Positions 33,652 through 41,960 of a stretch of DNA of 64,000 nt are shown here, piece after piece. The position numbers and the translations under genes are program-made. The stretch's first letter is position 1. Each line of letters starts with the position of its first letter. This stretch comes from Prevotella sp. P6B1 (GTDB lineage: Bacteria > Bacteroidota > Bacteroidia > Bacteroidales > Bacteroidaceae). The DNA lies in the NCBI RefSeq assembly GCF_000702825.1, contig NZ_JNKF01000010.1:310001-374000 (forward strand). The letters run 5' to 3'. The notes beneath the pieces were generated by a model that saw only the letters and a program-made list of their open reading frames with translations, was not told the origin of the DNA and did no database searches.

Positions 33652-35003
33652 TGGAGAATAGAGGAACATTTGGCAGCAAACTGGCTATTATTCTGACGAC
33701 AGCAGGTTCAGCCGTAGGATTAGGAAACATCTGGCGTTTCCCATTTATGACGGGACAGAATGGTGGCGCCGCCTTCATTCTGATCTATTTAGGATGCGTC
33801 CTGATATTAGGTATACCTGGCATGATCAGCGAGTTTATCGTTGGACGTTATTCCCAGTCAAATGCAGCACGAGCGTATGGCAATGTTGGATTCAAGCGCG
33901 CCAAATACATTGGCTACTTAGGTATCCTGACATCAACCATTATCCTTGGCTTCTATGCTGTAGTGGCAGGTTGGTGCCTGCAATATCTCTTTGCCTCGAT
34001 AACAGGCAAGTTGAATGGCGACACCAACTACATCATCGAGTATTTCAAAACCTTCTCAAGCGACCCTATACAGCCCTGCTTATGGGGCGTTGGTTTTGTA
34101 CTGATAACGCATTATGTAGTAGCCAAAGGTGTGAATGATGGTATCGAACGCGCCTCTAAGTTACTTATGCCTTTATTGTTGTTGCTATTGGTCATCTTGG
34201 TTATTGCATCATGTTTACTTCCTGACGCATCGAAAGGTATCGAATTCCTGCTGAAACCCGATTTCACAAAAGTAAGCAGTAATGTATTCCTTGAGGCCTT
34301 AGGGCAAGCTTTCTTTTCACTGAGTTTAGGCACAGCTTGCTTATGCACTTACGCATCATATTTCAAGAAAGACAGTAATCTGCTGAGATCTGCCACACAG
34401 ATAGCTCTGCTCGATTCAACAATAGCCATCTTAGCAGGCTTGATGATCTTCCCCGCAGCATTCTCTGTAGGCGTACAACCAGATAGAGGTCCATCGCTCA
34501 TCTTCATCACATTACCCAACGTGTTCCGTCAGGCCTTTGAGAGCATGCCTGTGGTAGGGTTCATTATTTCCATCTTATTCTACGCCTTACTGGTATTTGC
34601 GGCATTGACATCAACCATTTCCATGCATGAAATTGGCACAGCCTTCTTCCATGAGGAGTTACATCTGCCAAGAAACAAAGCAACCTGGATTCTTACTACA
34701 GTCTGTGGTTTCATTACCATCTTCTGTTCACTATCTGTAGGAGCTTACAGCGAACTGCAGCTCTTTGGCATGCCACTAATGGATTTCTGCGACTTCATTA
34801 CTGCACAGATCATGCTACCTGCTGGTGCATTCTTTACCAGCATCCTCGTTGGCTGGTTCGTAGAACGTCAATTAATCGCTAATGAGTTTACCAATAATGG
34901 CACACTCAGAGCCACGTTCCTCAGCGCCTATCTGTTCTCTGTCAGATATATCGTTCCACTCTGCATTCTGCTCATTTTCCTGCATCAGTTCCATATTATA
35001 TGA
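33651..35003 (+). CDS. Sodium:neurotransmitter symporter (NSS) family transporter 2
   Basis: A 450-residue paralogue of the preceding transporter, alike through most of its length (GSAVGLGNIWRFPFMTGQNGGA in helix 1, AFFSLSLGTACLCTYASYF in helix 6). The two tandem copies differ in loops and in the C-terminal helices, so they probably came from a local duplication and now may prefer different substrates. The start overlaps the first copy's stop, and its own stop overlaps the next gene (ATGA), so all three are co-translated. Confidence 0.92.
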   Translation: MENRGTFGSKLAIILTTAGSAVGLGNIWRFPFMTGQNGGAAFILIYLGCVLILGIPGMISEFIVGRYSQSNAARAYGNVGFKRAKYIGYLGILTSTIILGFYAVVAGWCLQYLFASITGKLNGDTNYIIEYFKTFSSDPIQPCLWGVGFVLITHYVVAKGVNDGIERASKLLMPLLLLLLVILVIASCLLPDASKGIEFLLKPDFTKVSSNVFLEALGQAFFSLSLGTACLCTYASYFKKDSNLLRSATQIALLDSTIAILAGLMIFPAAFSVGVQPDRGPSLIFITLPNVFRQAFESMPVVGFIISILFYALLVFAALTSTISMHEIGTAFFHEELHLPRNKATWILTTVCGFITIFCSLSVGAYSELQLFGMPLMDFCDFITAQIMLPAGAFFTSILVGWFVERQLIANEFTNNGTLRATFLSAYLFSVRYIVPLCILLIFLHQFHII

Positions 35004-35896
35004 TCCGCGAATTCTTCTATCTACAGAAGTCCGACCGCAAAGTCATACTCACATTGCTGGTTGCGATAGTAGCGATATTCGCCATGATATATATTGCTGG
35101 AGATTATGAGACAGAGGAAACAGCACAACAAAAGGAAACTATCACATCGCATACCAACAAGAGCTACAGCTATGCCAGCTATAAGCCCAAGAAGGTAGAA
35201 CGATTTGCCTTCGATCCCAATACAGCAGACAGTAGCCAACTGCTACGTTTAGGTTTACAGCCTTGGCAGGTTAGGAATATCTACAAATACAGAGCGGCAG
35301 GAGGCATTTACCGTAAACCGCTTGATTTCGCCAAGCTCTATGGACTAACAGTAAAACAATATCGTGAATTGGAACCATATATTCATATCTCCAGCGACTA
35401 CCTGCCTGCATCCATATTATTGGAGAAAGAAAAAGACCAAGTAAAATCACATCATCAGAACATACCTAAGGACACAGCTGCTACTCAGTATCCCAAGAAG
35501 ATTAAGGCTACTGAACACATCGTGCTGAATACAGCAGATACCACTACTTTGGTAACCATCCCAGGCATTGGTCCTTACTTTGCACGTAAAATTGTGCAGT
35601 ATGGCAATCGGTTAGGAGGATATATCAGTGTTGATCAACTCGATGAGATAGAAGACTTCCCCATAGAAGCCAAGAAATACTTAGTTATCAATAATCCCAC
35701 ACTCAAGAAACTAAACGTAAACCAATTGTCGCTCAATGAGCTGAAGCGACATCCCTATATCAATTTCTACATGGCAAAAGCTATTGTAGATTATCGCCGC
35801 CTACATGGGACCATTCATTCTTTGAACGAATTACACCTTATCAAAGACTTTACGCCTGAGGTCATTCAGCGTCTTACGCCGTATGTTGCGTACTGA
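35000..35896 (+). CDS. Membrane-anchored helix-hairpin-helix protein
   Basis: A 298-residue protein with one N-terminal transmembrane helix (VILTLLVAIVAIFAMIYIAG, about residues 14-33), a polar linker, and then three helix-hairpin-helix-like units. These are FDPNTADSSQLLRLGL near residue 71, LNTADTTTLVTIPGIGPYFA near residue 176, and NVNQLSLNELKRHPYINFYM near residue 237. This is like ComEA-type DNA-binding repeats. It likely binds DNA, perhaps during uptake, but no competence genes are nearby. It overlaps the second NSS gene by 4 bp. Confidence 0.82.
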   Translation: MIREFFYLQKSDRKVILTLLVAIVAIFAMIYIAGDYETEETAQQKETITSHTNKSYSYASYKPKKVERFAFDPNTADSSQLLRLGLQPWQVRNIYKYRAAGGIYRKPLDFAKLYGLTVKQYRELEPYIHISSDYLPASILLEKEKDQVKSHHQNIPKDTAATQYPKKIKATEHIVLNTADTTTLVTIPGIGPYFARKIVQYGNRLGGYISVDQLDEIEDFPIEAKKYLVINNPTLKKLNVNQLSLNELKRHPYINFYMAKAIVDYRRLHGTIHSLNELHLIKDFTPEVIQRLTPYVAY

Positions 35897-35943
35897 TTTG
35901 TTAATAAATCATAGCGAATGATAGTTGATTCAGGGAAATATCG

Positions 35944-35951
35944 TATATTTG
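35944..35951 (+). promoter_or_regulatory. -7 element for the tatAC unit
   Basis: TATATTTG with TTG at 35925-35927 as the -33 element, an 18-20 bp spacing. It lies 27 bp before the tatA ATG. Confidence 0.6.
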
Positions 35952-35978
35952 CAAAATAAACTAAAAAACGAAAGAAAG

Positions 35979-36164
35979 ATGTTTGGATTAGGATTCCAGG
36001 AGATACTGGTTATTGCATTGATTATTTTGCTGCTCTTTGGCGGCAAGAAGATTCCCGAACTGATGCGTGGCCTTGGCAAAGGCGTAAAAAGCTTCAAGGA
36101 GGGAATGAACGAGGTTACAGACGTGAAGAAAGAGGTAGAACAGGACGAGAAGAAGGATGCGTGA
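35979..36164 (+). CDS. tatA: Sec-independent translocase subunit TatA
   Basis: A 61-residue protein with the TatA layout: one N-terminal helix ([20 protein letters not shown]), the FGxxKIPE hinge, an amphipathic helix ([18 protein letters not shown]) and an acidic tail. It forms the protein-conducting assembly of the Tat pathway, which exports folded, often cofactor-bearing proteins. The ATG at 35979 was chosen because upstream in-frame residues are not TatA-like and cover the promoter. It overlaps tatC by 8 bp. No TatB is nearby, so this is a minimal TatAC system. Confidence 0.93.
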   Translation: MFGLGFQEILVIALIILLLFGGKKIPELMRGLGKGVKSFKEGMNEVTDVKKEVEQDEKKDA

Positions 36165-36903
36165 TACACCCACAATGACGTTCTGGGATCATCTTGACGA
36201 ACTGCGTGGGGTGATTATCAGAGTGTTGGTGGTAACGGCTTTAGGCGCTGCTGTTGCTTTCTGCCTGAAGGATGAACTCTTTGCCATCGTACTGGCACCA
36301 CGCTCCAGCGATTTCATCACCTACCGACTATTAGGCGTAGAACCATTCTATGTTCATCTGATGAACATCGGACTCACAGAGCAGTTCATGGTTCACCTGA
36401 AAACGGCCTTCTATGCAGGCGTTCTGGTGGCTTCGCCCTATATCATCTACCAACTCTTCCGATTTGTATCACCAGCGCTCTATGACAACGAAAGGAAATA
36501 CGCCACAGCATTGGTGTCGAGTGGTTATCTGATGTTTATGTTGGGCACACTGCTCAATTACTTCTTGATATTCCCACTTACAGTAAAGTTCCTTGGAACC
36601 TATCAGGTAAGCGAAGATGTGGCGAATATGCTTACACTACAATCGTATATGGACACACTCATTATGATGAGTCTGGTGATGGGCATAGTGTTCGAACTGC
36701 CAGTAGTTAGTTGGCTGCTTGGAAAGATGGGACTTATCAATGCTGGCATGATGCAAACTTGGCGCAAGCACGCAGTAGTAGCGATACTAGTTGTTTCGGC
36801 CATCATCACTCCAACTACTGACGCCTTTACACTCTTTGTGGTGGCTCTACCCATTTGGCTGCTTTATGAATTCAGCATTCTTATTGTAAGATTAACGAAA
36901 TAA
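36157..36903 (+). CDS. tatC: Sec-independent translocase subunit TatC
   Basis: A 248-residue inner-membrane protein with six predicted helices. The N-terminal signature [18 protein letters not shown] is the part that recognises twin-arginine signals, and the conserved periplasmic/helix stretch [31 protein letters not shown] follows. It overlaps tatA by 8 bp. The two genes downstream encode proteins with Tat-type signals, so receptor and substrates appear to be encoded together. Confidence 0.95.
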   Translation: MRDTPTMTFWDHLDELRGVIIRVLVVTALGAAVAFCLKDELFAIVLAPRSSDFITYRLLGVEPFYVHLMNIGLTEQFMVHLKTAFYAGVLVASPYIIYQLFRFVSPALYDNERKYATALVSSGYLMFMLGTLLNYFLIFPLTVKFLGTYQVSEDVANMLTLQSYMDTLIMMSLVMGIVFELPVVSWLLGKMGLINAGMMQTWRKHAVVAILVVSAIITPTTDAFTLFVVALPIWLLYEFSILIVRLTK

Positions 36904-36919
36904 AACAAATACTTATCTT

Positions 36920-38404
36920 ATGCTTCGCAAAATCAGAACTATCCTTGCAGCGGTGTTCTTTGTACTTATCACCCTGCTGTTCCTGGACTTTACTGGGACG
37001 CTTCACCATTGGCTATCATGGATGGCGAAGATTCAGTTCCTACCTGCTGTAATGGCTCTCAACGTTGTAGTCGTTGTAGCACTCGTGTTACTAACACTCG
37101 TCTTCGGACGAATCTATTGCTCTGTAATCTGTCCTCTTGGAGTATTCCAGGATATTCTGGCCAGATTGCGCAGAAAGAAGAACAAGTACAGCTATTCTAA
37201 AGAAGTACGATGGTTGCGATACCCCATGCTGGTTGTATTCATCATAGCTGGTGTTGCAGGCATTGGTTCGCTGTTTCAATTGCTGGCTCCTTACAGCAGC
37301 TACGGACGCATTGCTACTATGCTCTTCCAGCCCCTTTGGAAGATGGGTAACAACCTGCTGGCTGTATTGGCCGAGCGTGCTGACAGCTATGCATTCTATA
37401 CCGTTGATACATGGATGCGTTCATTGCCAGTATTCATCATCGCAGCAGTTACCTTGGTGATTCTTGTTGTATTGGCTTGGCGAGGTGGCAGAACATATTG
37501 CAATACCATCTGTCCTGTAGGAACCATACTGAGTTTCTTCGCTCGATTCTCATTCCTGAAAATCCACTTCAACGAGGATAAGTGCAAAAACTGCTCACTC
37601 TGCTCTAAGAACTGCAAGGCTGCCTGCATCGATTTCAAGACACATACTGTAGATTACAGTCGCTGTGTGGTTTGTGGCAACTGTATTGATAGCTGTAAGT
37701 TTGGTGCACTGAAGTACACAGCTACCAAACCATCAAAGAAAGCAAAACAAACTGAAGATGCCAGCACTATCGATACATCAAAGCGCTCGTTCCTACTGGC
37801 AACAGCTTTGGTTTCAACAGCTGCTCTGGCACAGAAGAAGAAGGAAAAGCTGATGGATGGTGGATTGGCAGAAATCGAAGATAAGGTAATGCCAGAGCGC
37901 CAGACACCGCTCACACCTCCAGGCTCGCTCTCATTCCAGAATCTGGCCACCCGTTGCACAGGTTGTCAACTCTGTGTCTCAGAGTGTCCAAATCAGGTGT
38001 TGCGCCCTTCTTCCGACTTGATGCACCTGATGCAGCCCACCATGTCGTACGAACATGGCTATTGCCGCCCAGAGTGTACACGCTGCTCTCAGGTTTGTCC
38101 TGCAGGGGCTATCAAGCCTATCGACAAGGACGAGAAGACCTCTGTTCAGATTGGTCACGCCGTATGGATTAAGAAAAACTGCGTGGTACTGACTGATGAG
38201 GTGGAGTGCGGTAACTGTGCCCGCCATTGTCCTTCTGGTGCTATCGAGATGGTTCCACTCGATGAGAACAATGAGGAATCACCCATGGTTCCAGCTATCA
38301 ACGAGGCAGCTTGTATTGGCTGCGGCGCCTGTGAGTATGTTTGCCCGTCTCGTCCGTTCTCAGCTATTTATGTTGAGGGACACGAAGTACACAAGCACAT
38401 TTGA
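36920..38404 (+). CDS. Fused NapH-NapG-like polyferredoxin with internal Tat-type signal
   Basis: A 494-residue protein in three blocks. Residues 1-200 are NapH-like: four membrane helices and two CxxxCP motifs (GRIYCSVICPLG near residue 66 and GRTYCNTICPVG near 196), followed by two cytoplasmic ferredoxin motifs (CKNCSLCSKNCKAAC and CVVCGNCIDSC). At residues 287-306, SKRSFLLATALVSTAALA resembles a KR-type Tat signal. Residues 325-494 are NapG-like with four more cysteine clusters (CTGCQLCVSECP, CRPECTRCSQVCP, CGNCARHCP, CIGCGACEYVCP). NapH and NapG are normally separate and pass electrons from quinol to periplasmic partners. The fusion would put six clusters on one chain across the membrane. 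It is 16 bp after tatC. Confidence 0.8.
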   Translation: MLRKIRTILAAVFFVLITLLFLDFTGTLHHWLSWMAKIQFLPAVMALNVVVVVALVLLTLVFGRIYCSVICPLGVFQDILARLRRKKNKYSYSKEVRWLRYPMLVVFIIAGVAGIGSLFQLLAPYSSYGRIATMLFQPLWKMGNNLLAVLAERADSYAFYTVDTWMRSLPVFIIAAVTLVILVVLAWRGGRTYCNTICPVGTILSFFARFSFLKIHFNEDKCKNCSLCSKNCKAACIDFKTHTVDYSRCVVCGNCIDSCKFGALKYTATKPSKKAKQTEDASTIDTSKRSFLLATALVSTAALAQKKKEKLMDGGLAEIEDKVMPERQTPLTPPGSLSFQNLATRCTGCQLCVSECPNQVLRPSSDLMHLMQPTMSYEHGYCRPECTRCSQVCPAGAIKPIDKDEKTSVQIGHAVWIKKNCVVLTDEVECGNCARHCPSGAIEMVPLDENNEESPMVPAINEAACIGCGACEYVCPSRPFSAIYVEGHEVHKHI

Positions 38405-38433
38405 TGATTTAATCATTTTCATTTTGACGTTTT

Positions 38434-39840
38434 ATGGAAAAAAAGAATATATCACGCCGTTCTTTCCTGAAGCTCTTCGGAGCTGGATCAGTAGCTACTG
38501 CAGCTACCCTTGCTGGATGCAAAAGTGGCAATAAAGCAGGTAGTCAGGCAAAAGAAGAATACAGAAATCAGGTTGAACCACCTGTTGGTCAGATGACCTA
38601 TCGCATTAATCCCAAGACTAAGGATAAAGTATCAATCCTGGGCTATGGCATGATGCGCTTACCCTCCAAAGTTGACAATAGTGATGAGTTCGATCAGGAT
38701 ATGATCAACAAGCAGATCGACTATGCCCTGGCGCATGGCTTGAACTACATCGATACATCACCCGTATATTGTCAGGGAAAGTCTGAGCGTTGTACAGGTA
38801 TCGCCCTGAGCCGCCATAAGCGTAGCGAGTACTTCGTGGCTACCAAACTTTCTAATTTCAACCACGACTACTGGTCGTTCGAGAAATCGAAGGAGATGTA
38901 CCACAACTCTATGAAAGAGCTGCAGGTTGACTATCTCGACTACTACCTGCTGCATGCCGTAGGTGGCAGTATGGAGGAGTTTAACGGGCGCTATGTGGAT
39001 AACGGCATCATGGACTATCTGCTGAAGGAGCGCGAGGCAGGTCGCATTCGCAACCTTGGATTCTCGTTCCATGGCAAACAGGAGGTGTTCGACGAGGTAT
39101 TGGCCCTCGACGAAAAGTACCATTGGGACTTTGTACAGATAGAGCTGAACTATCTGGATTGGGACTATGCCAACGAGATCAGTAAGAGTAACGTAGATGC
39201 CAGCTACCTCTATGCCGAACTGCAGAAGAAAGGCATTCCCGCAGTTATTATGGAGCCGCTGTTAGGAGGCCGATTGGCCAACCTGCCCCAGTATCTGATG
39301 ACAGAACTGAAGAGTCGTGACCCAGAGCGTAGTGTAGCTTCATGGGCCTTCCGCTATGCAGGCACCAACGAGGGTGTACTTACCGTATTGAGCGGTATGA
39401 CCTATATGGAGCACCTGAAGGACAATCTGTTGAGCTACTGTCCGCTGAAACCGCTTACCGAAGAGGAGATGCGATTCCTCGACAAGGATATCGCCCAGAA
39501 GATTGTGGGCCTTGAGAATATTCCATGCAACGATTGTAAATATTGTATGCCTTGTCCTTATGGCGTAGATATCCCAGCCATCTTTGTACATTACAACAAG
39601 TGCAAGAACGAAGGTTCACTACCAATGGGAGTAGGGGATAGTGAGTATCGCAAACATCGTCGCCAGTATCTCATTTCGCTGGATAGGGTAGTACCTCGCG
39701 ATCGCCAGCCCGATCATTGTATCCAGTGCGGTCAGTGCGAGCCACATTGTCCGCAGAGCATTCGCATTCCACGCGAACTGGCAAAGATTGATGAGATGAT
39801 TGAGAGCTTGAAGCGCAACCCAGAGAGCCCAGAAGTATAA
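38434..39840 (+). CDS. Tat-exported aldo/keto reductase lipoprotein with ferredoxin tail
   Basis: A 468-residue protein. The N-terminus has a twin-arginine signal (SRRSFLKLFGAG) whose hydrophobic core ends in a lipobox, TLAGC, with Cys29, so it should be a folded, lipid-anchored envelope protein. Residues about 65-350 are an aldo/keto reductase barrel (LGYGMMRLPSK; IDTSPVYCQGKSE; YYLLHA). The last 110 residues carry two cysteine clusters: CNDCKYCMPCPYGVDIP and CIQCGQCEPHCPQSIRIP. Members of the ferredoxin-fused AKR family are usually cytoplasmic. Here export points to an electron supply from the preceding polyferredoxin rather than NADPH. The substrate is unknown. The gap to the upstream gene is 29 bp. 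Confidence 0.85.
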   Translation: MEKKNISRRSFLKLFGAGSVATAATLAGCKSGNKAGSQAKEEYRNQVEPPVGQMTYRINPKTKDKVSILGYGMMRLPSKVDNSDEFDQDMINKQIDYALAHGLNYIDTSPVYCQGKSERCTGIALSRHKRSEYFVATKLSNFNHDYWSFEKSKEMYHNSMKELQVDYLDYYLLHAVGGSMEEFNGRYVDNGIMDYLLKEREAGRIRNLGFSFHGKQEVFDEVLALDEKYHWDFVQIELNYLDWDYANEISKSNVDASYLYAELQKKGIPAVIMEPLLGGRLANLPQYLMTELKSRDPERSVASWAFRYAGTNEGVLTVLSGMTYMEHLKDNLLSYCPLKPLTEEEMRFLDKDIAQKIVGLENIPCNDCKYCMPCPYGVDIPAIFVHYNKCKNEGSLPMGVGDSEYRKHRRQYLISLDRVVPRDRQPDHCIQCGQCEPHCPQSIRIPRELAKIDEMIESLKRNPESPEV

Positions 39841-39878
39841 AAAGAATAAATAAATTTGGTTTTTTGCTCACTTAATCG

Positions 39879-39886
39879 TACCTTTG
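39879..39886 (+). promoter_or_regulatory. -7 element for ychF-lgt
   Basis: TACCTTTG with TTTG at 39855-39858 (20 bp spacing), 28 bp before the ychF ATG. Confidence 0.65.
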
Positions 39887-39914
39887 CACCCGAAATAAAC
39901 GTTTATAGAAGAAA

Positions 39915-41015
39915 ATGGCATTAAAATGTGGTATTGTGGGACTGCCAAATGTGGGCAAGTCTACCTTGTTTAATTGTCTGTCGAGTGCGAAGGCTCAGGC
40001 AGCAAACTTTCCTTTTTGTACAATCGAACCCAATGTGGGTGTCATCACTGTACCTGATGAAAGACTGACCAAACTCGCTGAGCTGGTTCACCCAGGACGT
40101 ATCGTTCCTGCTACCTGCGAGATTGTAGATATTGCTGGTCTCGTAAAAGGCGCTTCTAAGGGCGAGGGACTGGGTAATAAATTCCTTGGAAACATCCGCG
40201 AAACCGATGCTATCATCCACGTGCTGCGTTGTTTCGAGGACGAGAATATCACGCACGTTGATGGCACTATCGACCCCATCCGCGATAAGGAGATTATCGA
40301 TACAGAACTTCAGCTGAAGGACCTTGAGACTATCGAGAGCCGCTTGGCTAAGACCGAGAAGGCTGCAGCTGCTGGTAATAAGGACGCAAAGATCGAGGCT
40401 ACCGTACTGCACGCTTATAAAGAGGTGCTCGAGCAGGGTAAGAATGCCCGTATCGTAGAGTTCGAAAGCAAGGACGAGCAGGATTGCGCTCGCAATCTGT
40501 TCCTGCTTACTTCAAAGCCTGTGCTTTACGTTTGCAACGTAGGCGAGACTGATGCCAAGAGCGGTAATGCCTTTACCAAGAAGGTAGAGGAGCTGGCTAA
40601 GGAGGAAGGCGCTGAGACTATGGTCATCGCTGCTAAGACAGAGGAGGATATCGCTGAGCTCGAGAGCTACGAAGACAAGCAGATGTTCCTTGAGGAACTC
40701 GGTCTCGAAGAGAGTGGTGTAAACCGTCTGATTAAGAAGGCCTACGCTCTGCTTAACCTCGAGACCTTTATCACCGCTGGTGAGATGGAGGTCAAGGCCT
40801 GGACCTATAAGAAGGGCTGGAAGGCACCACAGTGTGCTGGTGTTATCCATACCGACTTCGAAAAGGGCTTTATCCGTGCCGAGGTTATCAAGTACGACGA
40901 CTATATCCAGTATGGCTCCGAAGCAGCTGTACGCGAGGCTGGTAAGCTGGCCGTTGAGGGTAAGGAGTACGTAGTACAGGATGGCGACATTATGCATTTC
41001 CGCTTTAACGTATGA
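39915..41015 (+). CDS. ychF: Ribosome-associated ATPase YchF
   Basis: A 366-residue TRAFAC-class P-loop protein of the Obg group. It has [12 protein letters not shown] at residues 8-19, [20 protein letters not shown] as the G2/G3 region, a coiled-coil insertion near residues 130-190, and a C-terminal TGS domain ([20 protein letters not shown] to the end). YchF (OLA1 type) prefers ATP and binds ribosomes in a stress-related role. Its stop overlaps the lgt start (ATGATGAA), so they are translated together. Confidence 0.96.
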   Translation: MALKCGIVGLPNVGKSTLFNCLSSAKAQAANFPFCTIEPNVGVITVPDERLTKLAELVHPGRIVPATCEIVDIAGLVKGASKGEGLGNKFLGNIRETDAIIHVLRCFEDENITHVDGTIDPIRDKEIIDTELQLKDLETIESRLAKTEKAAAAGNKDAKIEATVLHAYKEVLEQGKNARIVEFESKDEQDCARNLFLLTSKPVLYVCNVGETDAKSGNAFTKKVEELAKEEGAETMVIAAKTEEDIAELESYEDKQMFLEELGLEESGVNRLIKKAYALLNLETFITAGEMEVKAWTYKKGWKAPQCAGVIHTDFEKGFIRAEVIKYDDYIQYGSEAAVREAGKLAVEGKEYVVQDGDIMHFRFNV

Positions 41016-41863
41016 TGAATCTACTCAACTATATCCTTTGGGATCCAGACCTGATAGCTTTTAAGTTGGGACCTATTCCACTTCTAGGCACTATTGCAGT
41101 TCGCTGGTACGGACTGATGTGGATTATCGGCTTGGCTCTGGCCTACTTCGTGGTTCAGCGCCTCTACAAGGAGCAGAAGATTAAGGACGAATATTTCGAC
41201 CCACTCTTCATCTATTGTTTCTTTGGCATCCTGATTGGTGCCCGTTTGGGGCATTGCCTATTCTACGAGCCCGATTATTTCCTGACTTCTGCCAAAGGAT
41301 TTGCAGAAATGATACTGCCTATCCGATTTCTGCCCGAAGGAGGATGGAAGCTGATAGGCTATGCAGGATTAGCCTCGCATGGCGGAACTTTAGGACTGAT
41401 GATTGCCCTCTGGATGTACGTGCGCAAAACCAAGCTGGGCATCTGGACGGTACTCGATAATATCGCCATTGCCACAGGTACCACAGCCTGCTTTATCCGC
41501 TTGGGTAACCTGATGAACTCAGAGATTATCGGCAAGATAACAGACGTGCCCTGGGCATTCATCTTCGAGAAGGTTGATGCCGTTCCACGCCATCCAGGAC
41601 AGCTGTACGAGGCCATCGCCTACGCCATCCTGTTTGGCATCATGTGGTTCCTCCACAAGAAGATGCCACAGAAGATTGGTACCGGCTGGTACTTCGGCTT
41701 CTGCCTGACGTATATCTTCACCTTCCGTTTCTTCATCGAGTACACCAAGGAGATACAGGAAGCCTTCGAGGCATCGCTCCCCATCGATATGGGACAGATA
41801 CTCTCTATCCCCTTTATCATATTGGGAACATATTGTATGATAAGGGCTAATAAAAAGGCTTAA
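41012..41863 (+). CDS. lgt: Prolipoprotein diacylglyceryl transferase
   Basis: A 283-residue inner-membrane enzyme that adds diacylglycerol to the lipobox cysteine of prolipoproteins. Seven helices are predicted. The signature [19 protein letters not shown] and the phosphatidylglycerol-binding segment [21 protein letters not shown] are present, as is [14 protein letters not shown]. It is needed to lipidate the Tat-dependent aldo/keto reductase just upstream and the MACPF lipoprotein downstream. Its start overlaps the ychF stop by 4 bp. Confidence 0.95.
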   Translation: MMNLLNYILWDPDLIAFKLGPIPLLGTIAVRWYGLMWIIGLALAYFVVQRLYKEQKIKDEYFDPLFIYCFFGILIGARLGHCLFYEPDYFLTSAKGFAEMILPIRFLPEGGWKLIGYAGLASHGGTLGLMIALWMYVRKTKLGIWTVLDNIAIATGTTACFIRLGNLMNSEIIGKITDVPWAFIFEKVDAVPRHPGQLYEAIAYAILFGIMWFLHKKMPQKIGTGWYFGFCLTYIFTFRFFIEYTKEIQEAFEASLPIDMGQILSIPFIILGTYCMIRANKKA

Positions 41864-41890
41864 TAAGACATTTCACTGGTTTCAAACATA

Positions 41891-41930
41891 GAAACTGCCA
41901 GTTCCTTGCGGGGGAACTGGCAGTTTCTTT
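41891..41930 (+). terminator. Terminator palindrome after lgt (GAAACTGCCAGTT family)
   Basis: A perfect 15-bp stem (GAAACTGCCAGTTCC at 41891-41905 with its complement at 41913-41927) and a 7-nt loop, followed by a T-run. It lies in the convergent lgt/mutS gap and shares its arm with the palindrome at 24951. Confidence 0.85.
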
Positions 41931-41960
41931 ATTGGGAACTAACTGTTTCCAGCAAGGAAA

